Assembly (NCBI RefSeq): GCF_016908655.1
Contig: NZ_JAFBEI010000001.1
Coordinates: 1-64,000, forward strand
Direction of reading: 5' to 3'
Origin: Streptococcus saliviloxodontae
GTDB taxonomy: Bacteria; Bacillota; Bacilli; Lactobacillales; Streptococcaceae
DNA: 64,000 nt
This document shows, piece after piece, positions 16,840 through 25,769 of this stretch. Position 1 is the stretch's first letter. The number at the start of each line of letters is the position of its first letter. The notes below the pieces were generated by a model. It was not told the DNA's origin, made no database searches, and saw nothing but the letters and a program-made list of their open reading frames with translations. A program made the position numbers and the translations under genes.

Positions 16840-17289
16840 ATGAAGTGGCAGTTTATTGAAGACCAGTCGTCTTTGGAACTTGATATTCTGTTGAAAAAAC
16901 AATCTCAGGATGAGGAAGTCTTGAAATTGATTGGACTTTTAGAGCAGTTCAATGGGCAGAAGCAGCATCTTATCGCTGTTAAGGTAGAAGATGGCATTCA
17001 ATTTGTAGCCTTAGATGACTTAATAGCTGTTGATGTAGAGGCGGGGCATCTGATTTTGACCAGTCGTAAAGGCACATTTGTGACCAGGGAGAGGTTGTAT
17101 CAGTTTAAAGAAAAGTATCTTTCTGATCATTTTGTACAGGTTTCCAAACAAACCATTATCAATGTGACTTATCTGGAAAGAATGGAAGCTTCATTTTCGG
17201 GGAATATGACTGCCTTTCTGACAGATGGTTATCAGACAAGTGTCAGTCGTCGTTACTTAAAATTATTGGAAAAAACATTGGGAATTTAA
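16840..17289 (+). CDS. LytTR-domain transcriptional regulator
   Basis: 149 residues consisting of a short N-terminal region and a LytTR DNA-binding domain (VALDDLIAVDVEAGHLILTS, then FVQVSKQTIINVTYLER), without a receiver domain. It is followed 13 nt later by a four-helix membrane protein. This pair has the layout of the LytTR regulatory systems HdrRM and BrsRM of S. mutans, where the membrane partner restrains the regulator and release leads to bacteriocin or competence expression. Ribosome binding site CGGAGGA. Targets here are unknown. Confidence 0.85.
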   Translation: MKWQFIEDQSSLELDILLKKQSQDEEVLKLIGLLEQFNGQKQHLIAVKVEDGIQFVALDDLIAVDVEAGHLILTSRKGTFVTRERLYQFKEKYLSDHFVQVSKQTIINVTYLERMEASFSGNMTAFLTDGYQTSVSRRYLKLLEKTLGI

Positions 17290-17302
17290 AAGGAGAAAAC
17301 AC

Positions 17303-17692
17303 ATGAAAATCATTAAATCTTTTATTATTGGCGTGGGTATTGGGCAGCTTTTCTATCTGATTTCTATTTTTCTTGCAGGTGTCCAAACGCAGACGCTTGC
17401 TAATATGGCATCAGTAGCTTTGTTGAGTGGGCTGATGGGGATAGCCAGTCTCGTTTATGACTGGAGACAGCTATCTCTTCTTCGTCAAAGTCTCTTTCAT
17501 TATGTGCTGATTTTAGCCCTAGCCATGATCATGAATCTTTATAATCACTGGCTTCCCTTGTCTTATTTCTCATTATTTATTTTGGAATTTTCTATTATCT
17601 ACCTCATCATTTGGTCTCTTCTTTATATGAAAACACGCTGGACAATTACTAAAATTAATCAAACGCTAGTAGAAAATCGAAAAAAGGATTGA
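17303..17692 (+). CDS. DUF3021-type membrane protein, likely antagonist of the LytTR regulator
   Basis: 129 residues with four predicted membrane helices and a basic C-terminal tail (KTRWTITKINQTLVENRKKD). The gene has AAAGGAGAAA as ribosome binding site and follows the LytTR gene in the same operon. By analogy with HdrM and BrsM it would hold the LytTR protein inactive. This is inferred from gene order and topology. Confidence 0.75.
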   Translation: MKIIKSFIIGVGIGQLFYLISIFLAGVQTQTLANMASVALLSGLMGIASLVYDWRQLSLLRQSLFHYVLILALAMIMNLYNHWLPLSYFSLFILEFSIIYLIIWSLLYMKTRWTITKINQTLVENRKKD

Positions 17693-17717
17693 CAAGTTTG
17701 TCTCTTTTTTATAAAAT
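17689..17717 (+). promoter_or_regulatory. rpmH promoter
   Basis: TTGACA (17689-17694) and TAAAAT (17712-17717) are 17 nt apart. The -35 overlaps the stop codon of the DUF3021 gene. Confidence 0.65.
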
Positions 17718-17792
17718 AGTATGGTATGTTTAGTAACTGATCAAATACTAGCCGGCTAAACGAATACGAAAATCTTATAGGAGGTATTCACT

Positions 17793-17927
17793 GTGAAACG
17801 TACTTATCAACCAAGTAAAATCCGTCGTCAACGTAAACACGGATTCCGTCACCGTATGTCAACTAAAAACGGTCGTCGCGTGCTTGCAGCTCGTCGCCGT
17901 AAAGGACGTAAAGTATTGTCAGCTTAA
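17793..17927 (+). CDS. rpmH: 50S ribosomal protein L34
   Basis: 44-residue basic protein (begins [20 protein letters not shown], ends KVLSA), the normal length for L34. GTG start with TAGGAGG upstream. In many bacteria rpmH adjoins rnpA; here about 2.9 kb and several genes separate the two. Confidence 0.95.
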
Positions 17928-17938
17928 TGATAATCATC

Positions 17939-17969
17939 AACCAGCAGTGCTCGAGACTGCTGGTTTTTT
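17939..17969 (+). terminator. rpmH terminator
   Basis: Perfect 10-bp stem, AACCAGCAGT with ACTGCTGGTT, around a 7-nt loop, then T-rich sequence. Confidence 0.85.
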
Positions 17970-18040
17970 GTTGCCCTTGATATAGCTATCTTATTTTTAG
18001 GAGGAAATCCACCGACTCCTTAGAATAATACTTGTCTTTT

Positions 18041-18056
18041 TGTTATAATGGGAATA
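18041..18056 (+). promoter_or_regulatory. tatD promoter giving a probable leaderless mRNA
   Basis: TGTTATAAT (18041-18049) is an extended -10. The first ATG of the gene (18056) is only seven bases after it, so transcription should begin at or next to the start codon. No ribosome binding site is visible before 18056. Confidence 0.5.
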
Positions 18057-18832
18057 TGATGAACATTTTTGATACACACACACATTTGAATGTGGAAAAC
18101 TTTGCTGGACGTGAGGCAGAGGAGATTGATTTTGCGCGTGAGATGGGCGTGACTAAGATGAATATCGTTGGCTTTGACGAGGATACCATTAAGCAGTCGC
18201 TTGCCTTGTCACGTCAGTATGACCAGCTTTATTCGACTATTGGTTGGCATCCGACCGAGGCTGGGTCTTACACGCAGGAAGTGGAGGACATGATTGTTAG
18301 CCAACTGTCTAATCCTAAGGTCGTCGCTTTGGGTGAGATTGGCTTGGATTATCACTGGATGGAGGATCCAAAGGAAGTTCAGATTGGGGTCTTTAAGCGT
18401 CAGATAGAGCTGTCAAAAGAGCACAACCTTCCTTTTGTGGTGCATACGCGCGATGCTCTGGAGGACACTTATCAGGTGATTAAGGAGGTAGGTGTCGGTC
18501 CTCGTGGCGGTATCATGCACTCCTTCTCTGGGACTCTGGCAGAGGCTCAGCAGTTTGTGGACTTGGGCATGATGATTTCTTTTTCAGGAGTGGTCACCTT
18601 CAAGAAAGCGACTGGCCTGCAGGAAGCAGCCCAGCATTTGCCTCTAGACAAGATACTGGTCGAGACAGATGCCCCTTACCTTGCCCCTGTCCCTAAGCGT
18701 GGCAAGGAGAATCGCACTGCCTACACCCGCTATGTCGTTGAAAAAATCGCAGAGCTGCGAGGCATTCCTGTGGAGGAAGTGGCTGACGCGACTTATCAGA
18801 ATGCTATGAAAGTGTTTGGACTAAAAGACTAG
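18056..18832 (+). CDS. tatD: TatD-family metal-dependent deoxyribonuclease
   Basis: 258 residues, metal-dependent TIM-barrel hydrolase. Metal ligands are visible in DTHTHLN near the N-terminus, GEIGLDYHW, FVVHTRDA, MHSFSG and ETDAPYL. TatD proteins act as 3'-5' DNases in DNA repair or turnover. Start is ATG 18056 (or the adjacent ATG 18059). It precedes rnmV and, after an inserted gene, ksgA, which is the usual Firmicute tatD-rnmV-ksgA order. Confidence 0.92.
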   Translation: MMNIFDTHTHLNVENFAGREAEEIDFAREMGVTKMNIVGFDEDTIKQSLALSRQYDQLYSTIGWHPTEAGSYTQEVEDMIVSQLSNPKVVALGEIGLDYHWMEDPKEVQIGVFKRQIELSKEHNLPFVVHTRDALEDTYQVIKEVGVGPRGGIMHSFSGTLAEAQQFVDLGMMISFSGVVTFKKATGLQEAAQHLPLDKILVETDAPYLAPVPKRGKENRTAYTRYVVEKIAELRGIPVEEVADATYQNAMKVFGLKD

Positions 18833-18964
18833 AATAATGTCATTTATAGAGAAAGGATTAGAACACGAGCTAAAAAGCTAGTGAAAAAGATAAATCGTTC
18901 GAGAAGCAGAAGCATCTTGACAGATTTCCTATTTTCATACGCTTTTCTTGACGCTCTTTGTATC

Positions 18965-19531
18965 ATGAAAATTAAAATTCAAGAAGTCCTTGTTGTTGAG
19001 GGAAAGGACGATACGGCAAACTTGCAACGTTTCTACGATGTGGACACCTATGAGACCAAGGGCTCTGCCATTGACGATGATGATTTGGAGCGTATTGAGC
19101 GTCTGCATGATCTTCGTGGCGTGATTGTTTTTACTGACCCAGACTATAATGGGGAGCGGATTCGTAAGATTATTATGAACGCCATTCCGACGGTTCGCCA
19201 TGCTTTTCTCAATCGTGACGAGGCAAAGCCAGGCTCAAAGACCAAGGGTCGCTCTCTGGGTGTCGAGCATGCTAGTTTTGAGGATTTGCAGAAGGCATTG
19301 TCAAAAGTGACCCAGCATTTTGATGACGAAGAGGACTTTGACATCACCCAAGCAGACCTCATTCGCTGGGGGTTGCTGACAGCCAGCGATAGTCGTAAGC
19401 GCCGTGAGTATCTAGGGCAGAAGCTCCGCATTGGCTATTCCAACGGCAAACAACTCCTCAAACGCCTCAGACTTTTTGGGATAAGTAAGGCAGATGTTGC
19501 GGAAGTGATGGAGGGGTATGGGAATGAGTAA
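18965..19531 (+). CDS. rnmV: Ribonuclease M5
   Basis: Matures the 5S rRNA precursor. The Toprim domain is visible in VVEGKDDTANL at the N-terminus and FTDPDYNGERIR near residue 60. ATG 18965 gives 188 residues, the usual length; upstream extension adds 28 residues without similarity. No clear ribosome binding site precedes it. Its last codons overlap the start region of a large repeat gene that separates it from ksgA. Confidence 0.92.
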   Translation: MKIKIQEVLVVEGKDDTANLQRFYDVDTYETKGSAIDDDDLERIERLHDLRGVIVFTDPDYNGERIRKIIMNAIPTVRHAFLNRDEAKPGSKTKGRSLGVEHASFEDLQKALSKVTQHFDDEEDFDITQADLIRWGLLTASDSRKRREYLGQKLRIGYSNGKQLLKRLRLFGISKADVAEVMEGYGNE

Positions 19532-22500
19532 AAAGGAATTAAAACACAGACAAAAAGATTATTTAAAAAAATTAGATAAATTAGTTGATTCGTCACATAA
19601 TCAAACAAATATAGACCAACTGTTAGAGATTTCAAAGAAAGCAAGTAATATTTATGAAAGTCATTCAGGTAATGCTGAAATAGCTCATCAGTATGCTATG
19701 GTTTTGGCGAATTTATCAGTGGTACAAACAGATTTAGAATCACGTCAGTCCACAGTAGACTTAGTCAAATCCATTTATGAAAGTCATTCAGATAATGCCG
19801 AAATAGCCCTTTATTATGCTGGGGTTTTGGTGAATTTATCAGCAGAACAAACGGATTTAAAATCACGTCAGTCCACAGTAGACCTAGTTGAATCCATTTA
19901 TAAAAGTTATCCAGATAATGCCGAAATAGCTCGTCAGTATGCTATGGTTTTGGCGAATTTATCAGTGGTACAAATGGATTTAGAATCACGTCAGTCCACA
20001 GTAGACCTAGTTGAATCCATTTATAAAAGTTATCCAGATAATGCCGAAATAGCTCGTCAGTATGCTATGGTTTTGGCGAATTTATCAGTGGTACAAACAG
20101 ATTTAGAATCACGTCAGTCTACAGTAGATTTAGTCAAATCCGTTTATGAAAGTCATTCAGATAATGCCGAAATAGCCCTTTATTATGCTGGGGTTTTGGT
20201 GAATTTATCAGCAGAACAAACGGATTTAGAATCACGTCAGTCCACAGTAGACCTAGTTAAAGCTATTTATGAAAGTTATTCAGATAATGCTGAAATAGCT
20301 CATCAGTATGCTATGGTTTTGGTGAATTTATCAGCAGTACAAATGGATTTAGAATCACGTCAGTCCACAGTAGACCTAGTTGAATCCATTTATAAAAGTT
20401 ATTCAGATAATGCTGAAATAGCTCATCAGTATGCTATGGTTTTGGTGAATTTATCAGCAGTACAAATGGATTTAGAATCACGTCAGTCCACAGTAGACCT
20501 AGTTGAATCCATTTATAAAAGTTATCCAGATAATGCCGAAATAGCTCGTCAGTATGCTATGGTTTTGGCGAATTTATCAGGGGTACAAACAGATTTAGAA
20601 TCACGTCAGTCTACAGTAGATTTAGTCAAATCCGTTTATGAAAGTCATTCAGATAATGCCGAAATAGCCCTTTATTATGCTGGGGTTTTGGTGAATTTAT
20701 CAGCAGTACAAACGGATTTAGAATCAAGTCAGTCTACAGTAGATTTAGTCAAATCCGTTTATGAAAGTCATTCAGATAATGCCGAAATAGCCCTTTATTA
20801 TGCTATGGTTTTGGCGAATTTATCAGCAGTACAAATGGATTTAGAATCATGTCAGTCCACAGTAGACCTAGTTGAATCCATTTATAAAAGTTATCCAGAT
20901 AATGCCGAAATAGCTCGTCAGTATGCTATGGTTTTGGCGAATTTATCAGTGGTACAAACAGATTTAGAATCACGTCAGTCTACAGTAGATTTAGTCAAAT
21001 CCGTTTATGAAAGTCATTCAGATAATGCCGAAATAGCCCTTTATTATGCTGGGGTTTTGGTGAATTTATCAGCAGTACAAACGGATTTAGAATCACGTCA
21101 GTCCACAGTAGACCTAGTTGAATCCATTTATAAAAGTTATCCAGATAATGCCGAAATAGCTCATCAGTATGCTATAGTTTTGAGAAACTTGTCAGTATCA
21201 CAAACTGAAGAAGATGATATTGAAAAAACAAAAAGAGAATTAGAAGCTATCTATTCTAAGTATGGTATTGAAGAAATTGCTGTACAATATGCGGTAGTTT
21301 TAAGACGTTTTTGTGAAGTTACAAAAAGTGATAAAGAGAAAAGTAAGTTAATTGATTTACTTACTACTTTTTCAAATAACTCTATTTTAGATATACTTTT
21401 TGAAGTAGCAAGGGAAAATTTTCCAATCGAAGAAGAGGAACATAAGGTCAAACTCAAAGGAAACATTGAGAGGATTTTAGACAAGAGCTTTTTCTCAGAG
21501 GATTCGAGTGATTCTGGAGAATTATCTGAGTTGGAGATAAAAATTTTAGAGTTTGATTTTATTTCTCAGACAAAATACCGTATTTTAAAGGAAGCGAAAG
21601 GAAAAGTAACTTCTGAGAACTTTAAAAAATTAGTTGAAATCTATAAAAAAGTTCAGAAGATCAAATACGAACTTGCCTTTAAAGGTTTTAAGACAGAAGG
21701 AGCTGAGTTCGGGCATTACACTTCAGGAAAGGTTTTGCAAATACTGTTGAAACAAGACACTAATGAAGGTTATAAAATTTCAGGTAAGACTCGACTCAAT
21801 AATGCCAACTATATGAATGATCCAGAGGAAGGGATTGTTTTGGAGAAGATACTTGGGGTAGCAGAGAGAGACCCTTTGGAACCTAGTTCTTGGTTTTTGA
21901 TGAGTTTTACGAAGCAAATAGATGATTTAGCAATGTGGTCTCAATATGGATGTGATGCTGAGGGTGTTTGCATTGTTTTACGAGAAGATGATTTTTCACT
22001 AATGAAATCAAAGGAGGATCTTAACTGGAGTATATCTGAAAAGGCTATTTCTACTGATGTGGTCTCCTCTGAAAGCCGATCTAAGCGGGAAAGGAACGTG
22101 TTACAGCAGACCACTACTGTATCAAATCAAGAGGTTAATAAAGATTATCTGTATAGGATTGCTTATGTAAATTATTCAACAAGTAAACTCAATATACGCG
22201 ATAATGCACTATTTGAAAAAGAGGAAATTGATCGCTTGAATACTTTATTAGGAGACCTACAGAAGCTAGTAGCAGATAAATCAGGTGATAGCATCTATAA
22301 TACTGTAGTATCTGAATGTATAGAGGAAATACGTTATTTGTTTAAGTCTATGGACTACAAGTATGAAGAAGAGTTGCGTATTTTAAAATATGCTCGTTTA
22401 GAATCTGAAAGTAAATCTATAAAAGTAGATAATGGAACAGGTATTGGAAAGCTTTATTTAGAGCGAGACGAAGTGGTTAAAATTAAGAAAATTATATTTG

Positions 22501-22595
22501 GACCTAAATTTCAAAATCCGGAGTATATAACACCTTTGATAAAATTATTGGATAAAGATATTAAGTTTAAAAAATCAGAGAAAAGATTTAGATAA
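19524..22595 (+). CDS. Large TPR-like repeat protein with DUF2971-like C-terminal domain
   Basis: About 1,023 residues. After a lysine-rich N-terminus, residues 70-561 are twelve near-identical 41-residue units (pattern DLESRQSTVDLVESIYKSYP then DNAEIARQYAMVLANLS), flanked by one diverged unit on each side. The PDNAEIA and YA-VL-NL positions resemble TPR helices with a longer linker than the usual 34 residues. Residues 600-720 are helical and charged. From about 730 to 1010 a DUF2971-like domain follows (YTSGKVLQILL, LNNANYMNDPEEG, SWFLMSFTKQIDDLAMWSQYG, GVCIVLR). No signal peptide or membrane segment, so cytoplasmic. GGAGG at 19510-19514 favours ATG 19524 over 19518. The gene is wedged between rnmV and ksgA, which are normally adjacent. 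Function unknown; a sensor-plus-effector (defence-type) role is conjecture. Confidence 0.85.
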   Translation: MSKKELKHRQKDYLKKLDKLVDSSHNQTNIDQLLEISKKASNIYESHSGNAEIAHQYAMVLANLSVVQTDLESRQSTVDLVKSIYESHSDNAEIALYYAGVLVNLSAEQTDLKSRQSTVDLVESIYKSYPDNAEIARQYAMVLANLSVVQMDLESRQSTVDLVESIYKSYPDNAEIARQYAMVLANLSVVQTDLESRQSTVDLVKSVYESHSDNAEIALYYAGVLVNLSAEQTDLESRQSTVDLVKAIYESYSDNAEIAHQYAMVLVNLSAVQMDLESRQSTVDLVESIYKSYSDNAEIAHQYAMVLVNLSAVQMDLESRQSTVDLVESIYKSYPDNAEIARQYAMVLANLSGVQTDLESRQSTVDLVKSVYESHSDNAEIALYYAGVLVNLSAVQTDLESSQSTVDLVKSVYESHSDNAEIALYYAMVLANLSAVQMDLESCQSTVDLVESIYKSYPDNAEIARQYAMVLANLSVVQTDLESRQSTVDLVKSVYESHSDNAEIALYYAGVLVNLSAVQTDLESRQSTVDLVESIYKSYPDNAEIAHQYAIVLRNLSVSQTEEDDIEKTKRELEAIYSKYGIEEIAVQYAVVLRRFCEVTKSDKEKSKLIDLLTTFSNNSILDILFEVARENFPIEEEEHKVKLKGNIERILDKSFFSEDSSDSGELSELEIKILEFDFISQTKYRILKEAKGKVTSENFKKLVEIYKKVQKIKYELAFKGFKTEGAEFGHYTSGKVLQILLKQDTNEGYKISGKTRLNNANYMNDPEEGIVLEKILGVAERDPLEPSSWFLMSFTKQIDDLAMWSQYGCDAEGVCIVLREDDFSLMKSKEDLNWSISEKAISTDVVSSESRSKRERNVLQQTTTVSNQEVNKDYLYRIAYVNYSTSKLNIRDNALFEKEEIDRLNTLLGDLQKLVADKSGDSIYNTVVSECIEEIRYLFKSMDYKYEEELRILKYARLESESKSIKVDNGTGIGKLYLERDEVVKIKKIIFGPKFQNPEYITPLIKLLDKDIKFKKSEKRFR
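19731..21206 (+). repeat. Twelve tandem 123-bp repeats inside the TPR-like gene
   Basis: Units start every 123 bp from 19731, for example 19731 and 19854. They are nearly identical at DNA level, including silent positions. Two main variants alternate: YKSYPDNAEIARQYA and YESHSDNAEIALYYA. This implies recent duplication or gene conversion and predicts copy-number variation between strains. Confidence 0.9.
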
Positions 22596-22616
22596 GTTTT
22601 TCCTAGAAAGAAATAT

Positions 22617-23492
22617 ATGAGAATAGCAGACAAAACCGTTACCCGCGCTATCTTAGAGCGTCATGGGTTTACCTTTAAGAAATCATTCGGTCAGAACTTT
22701 TTGACCGATACCAATATTTTACAGAAAATTGTTGACACGGCAGAGATTGACAAGGGTGTCAACGTGATTGAGATTGGTCCTGGTATCGGGGCTTTGACGG
22801 AGTTTTTGGCTGAGAATGCCGCTGAGGTTATGGCTTTTGAGATTGATGATCGTCTCATTCCTATCTTGGCTGATACGCTCCGCGATTTTGACAATGTCCA
22901 AGTGGTCAATCAGGATATCCTAAAAGCGGACTTGCAAACGCAGATTAAGGCTTTTAAAAATCCCGACCTACCAATCAAGGTCGTGGCAAATCTGCCTTAT
23001 TACATCACGACGCCAATCCTCATGCACTTGATTGAGAGCAAGATTCCTTTTCAAGAGTTTGTGGTTATGATGCAAAAAGAGGTGGCAGATCGTATCTCAG
23101 CTGAGCCCAATACCAAAGCTTATGGTTCACTGTCAATCGCTGTGCAGTATTACATGACGGCAAAAGTTGCCTTCATCGTGCCACGTACCGTCTTTGTTCC
23201 AGCACCGAATGTGGACTCCGCCATCCTCAAGATGACGCGACGTGAAACACCTTTGGTTGACGTGAAGAACGAGGATTTCCTCTTTGATGTTTCAAAAGCC
23301 AGCTTTGTTCACCGCCGCAAGACCCTGTGGAACAATCTGACCAACCGCTTTGGTAAATCAGATGAGGTAAAAGCAAAACTTGAAAAAGCTTTGGAAATAG
23401 CAGAGCTAGCCCCTAATGTCCGTGGTGAGGCTCTTTCTATCGAAGACTTTGCACGACTATCAGATGCTTTAGAAAGCGTTGCTTTGTATTAA
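22617..23492 (+). CDS. ksgA: 16S rRNA (adenine1518-N6/adenine1519-N6)-dimethyltransferase
   Basis: SAM-dependent methyltransferase that dimethylates two adenines near the 3' end of 16S rRNA. 291 residues with FGQNFLTD, the SAM-binding motif [12 protein letters not shown] and the catalytic motif NLPYYI. It starts at ATG 22617 with a weak AGAAAG. In relatives it follows rnmV directly; here it lies 21 nt after the inserted repeat gene, with which it may now be co-transcribed. Confidence 0.95.
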   Translation: MRIADKTVTRAILERHGFTFKKSFGQNFLTDTNILQKIVDTAEIDKGVNVIEIGPGIGALTEFLAENAAEVMAFEIDDRLIPILADTLRDFDNVQVVNQDILKADLQTQIKAFKNPDLPIKVVANLPYYITTPILMHLIESKIPFQEFVVMMQKEVADRISAEPNTKAYGSLSIAVQYYMTAKVAFIVPRTVFVPAPNVDSAILKMTRRETPLVDVKNEDFLFDVSKASFVHRRKTLWNNLTNRFGKSDEVKAKLEKALEIAELAPNVRGEALSIEDFARLSDALESVALY

Positions 23493-23497
23493 GAAAG

Positions 23498-23544
23498 ATG
23501 AAAGGCGAGAAGGTTCTCAAACCTGTAAAGCCTTTCATTTTTTC
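23498..23544 (+). terminator. ksgA terminator
   Basis: Arms ATGAAAGGC (23498-23506) and GCCTTTCAT (23530-23538), then T6. Confidence 0.8.
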
Positions 23545-23565
23545 TTTTGTTCACTTTTCAGATAT

Positions 23566-23573
23566 GGTATAAT
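23566..23573 (+). promoter_or_regulatory. rsgA operon promoter (-10)
   Basis: TGGTATAAT is an extended -10, about 30 nt before the rsgA start; the -35 is weak. Confidence 0.55.
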
Positions 23574-23602
23574 AGGCATATCAAGACCGTAAAGGAGTTC
23601 AT

Positions 23603-24475
23603 TTGCAAGGTAGAATTATTAAAGCCTTGGCTGGTTTTTACTACGTCCAGTCAGAAGGTAGAACTTATCAGACACGAGCGCGTGGCAATTTTAGAAAAAA
23701 AGGACAGACTCCCTATGTGGGCGACTGGGTGGAGTTTTCAGCGGAAGAGCAGTCAGAAGGCTATATCCTGTCCATCGCTGAGCGTCAAAATAGCTTAGTG
23801 CGTCCACCTATTGTCAATATCGATCAGGCAGTGGTCATCATGTCTGCTAAAGAGCCTGATTTTAACAGCAATCTTTTGGATCGCTTCCTGGTGCTCTTAG
23901 AGCACAAGGCTATCCAGCCTGTAGTTTATATCTCCAAGACAGACCTTTTGGAGGATTTAACAGAGCTAAAAGCCACTCGTGACAAGTATGAGGCTATCGG
24001 CTATGACTTTGTCTATTCTTTGGATGAATTGCTGCCGCTCTTAGCTGATCAAGTAACGGTCTTTATGGGGCAGACAGGGGTTGGTAAATCCACCTTGCTC
24101 AACAAAATTGCTCCTGATTTAGAGCTGGAAACAGGTGAGATTTCAGATAGTCTAGGACGTGGTCGTCACACGACGCGTGCTGTCAGTCTCTATGATGTTC
24201 ATGGTGGAAAAATTGCGGACACGCCAGGTTTTTCATCGCTTGATTACGAGGTCTCTACGGCTGAGGATTTGAGCGAAGCCTTTCCAGAAATACGAAAAGC
24301 CAGTCACGGTTGTAAGTTCCGTTCTTGCACCCATACCCATGAGCCATCCTGTGCTGTCAAGGAAGCTGTCCAAGCTGGAGACATCTGGCAGATTCGTTAT
24401 GATAACTACCTTCAATTTCTTAGCGAGATTGAAAACCGTCGTGAAACTTATAAGAAAACAATCAAAAGAAAGTAG
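23603..24475 (+). CDS. rsgA: Ribosome small subunit-dependent GTPase A
   Basis: Circularly permuted GTPase that checks late 30S assembly. Order of motifs: an N-terminal OB fold ([13 protein letters not shown], then PYVGDWVEF), G4 SKTDLL, G1 [14 protein letters not shown]3 DTPG, and a C-terminal zinc knuckle [14 protein letters not shown]. 290 residues. It starts with TTG 23603 behind AAAGGAG. First gene of a run (rsgA-rpe-thiN-rmuC-yhaM) with short gaps or overlaps. Confidence 0.94.
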   Translation: MQGRIIKALAGFYYVQSEGRTYQTRARGNFRKKGQTPYVGDWVEFSAEEQSEGYILSIAERQNSLVRPPIVNIDQAVVIMSAKEPDFNSNLLDRFLVLLEHKAIQPVVYISKTDLLEDLTELKATRDKYEAIGYDFVYSLDELLPLLADQVTVFMGQTGVGKSTLLNKIAPDLELETGEISDSLGRGRHTTRAVSLYDVHGGKIADTPGFSSLDYEVSTAEDLSEAFPEIRKASHGCKFRSCTHTHEPSCAVKEAVQAGDIWQIRYDNYLQFLSEIENRRETYKKTIKRK

Positions 24476-24483
24476 GTACTCTT

Positions 24484-25143
24484 ATGTCAATTAAAATCGC
24501 TCCGTCAATCCTAGCAGCAGATTATGCTAACTTTGCTTCAGAATTGAAACGTATCGATGAAACAGGTGCAGAATACGTCCATATCGACATTATGGATGGG
24601 CAGTTTGTACCTAATATCAGTTTTGGTGCTGATGTGGTTGCTAGCATGCGTAAGCACAGTAAACTTGTCTTTGATTGTCACTTGATGGTGGTTGACCCAG
24701 AACGTTACGTGGACGCGTTTGCGCAGGCTGGTGCTGATATCATGACTATTCACGTTGAAGCAACCAAACATATCCATGGCGCTCTTCAAAAAATCAAAGC
24801 TGCTGGTATGAAGGCTGGTGTGGTGATCAACCCAGGAACACCAGTTGAGGCATTGGAACCTGTACTGAATCTAGTTGATCAAGTACTTATCATGACCGTT
24901 AACCCAGGTTTTGGAGGACAAGCCTTTATCCCAGAGGCGCTTGAAAAAGTGAGCCGCGTTGCTGCTATCCGTGATGAAAAAGGCTACGCTTACGACATTG
25001 AAGTCGACGGTGGTGTGGACAATGAAACCATTAAAGCTTGTTACCAAGCAGGAGCTAATGTTTTTGTAGCAGGTTCTTATCTCTTCAAAGCTAGTGATTT
25101 GACAGCCCAAGTTCAGACATTGAGAGATGCCTTGAATGACTAA
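24484..25143 (+). CDS. rpe: Ribulose-phosphate 3-epimerase
   Basis: Interconverts ribulose 5-phosphate and xylulose 5-phosphate in the pentose phosphate pathway. 219 residues forming a TIM barrel, with SILAADYANF, HIDIMDGQFVPNISFG, the metal-site CHLMV, TVNPGFGGQAF and EVDGGVD. It begins 8 nt after rsgA and overlaps thiN by 8 nt. Confidence 0.95.
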   Translation: MSIKIAPSILAADYANFASELKRIDETGAEYVHIDIMDGQFVPNISFGADVVASMRKHSKLVFDCHLMVVDPERYVDAFAQAGADIMTIHVEATKHIHGALQKIKAAGMKAGVVINPGTPVEALEPVLNLVDQVLIMTVNPGFGGQAFIPEALEKVSRVAAIRDEKGYAYDIEVDGGVDNETIKACYQAGANVFVAGSYLFKASDLTAQVQTLRDALND

Positions 25144-25768
25144 AATTGCTTTAATTGCAGGTGGTGATCAGAGTCGATTATCGCCTGATTTTGACTACTA
25201 TGTTGGAGTTGATAGAGGATGCCTATTTCTGTTAGAGAGTGGGCTTTCTTTAGATATGGCTGTCGGTGATTTTGACTCTGTCACTGCTGATGAATGGAAA
25301 CTCATAGAAACTCAGTCTAAGGTGCTTATCAAGGCTGCTGCGGAAAAAGATGATACAGATACGGAATTAGCCCTAAAAGAGATTTTCAAACGTTACCCAC
25401 AATCACAAGTCTATCTTTACGGAGTTTTCGGTGGACGATTGGACCACCTCATGTCTAACATTTTTCTGCCTAGCGATCCAGATCTTGCTCCTTTCATGCA
25501 GCAGATCCATCTGTTAGATGATCAGAATCAGCTGTCTTACTGCCCCGCAGGTAAGCACCGCCTTTATCCTAGAGAGGGCATGACCTATATCTCTTTTATG
25601 ACAGAAGGAGAAGGGCTACTGACCATCAAGGGAGCCAAATATGAGCTAGATGCTAGTAATTTCTTTAAGAAAAAAAATTATTCTAGTAACGAATTCACGA
25701 ATAAGCCTATTGACATTACCTTGACTGAAGGTTATGTATTAGTGATCTACACCAAAGATAGGAGATAA
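25136..25768 (+). CDS. thiN: Thiamine pyrophosphokinase
   Basis: Transfers pyrophosphate from ATP to thiamine to make the cofactor TPP. 210 residues, with the nucleotide-binding motifs GVDRGC, AVGDFDSV, KDDTDTELAL and GGRLDH characteristic of the family. It overlaps rpe by 8 nt and is followed at once by rmuC, so it is translated as part of the operon. Confidence 0.92.
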   Translation: MTKIALIAGGDQSRLSPDFDYYVGVDRGCLFLLESGLSLDMAVGDFDSVTADEWKLIETQSKVLIKAAAEKDDTDTELALKEIFKRYPQSQVYLYGVFGGRLDHLMSNIFLPSDPDLAPFMQQIHLLDDQNQLSYCPAGKHRLYPREGMTYISFMTEGEGLLTIKGAKYELDASNFFKKKNYSSNEFTNKPIDITLTEGYVLVIYTKDRR

Positions 25769-25769
25769 A

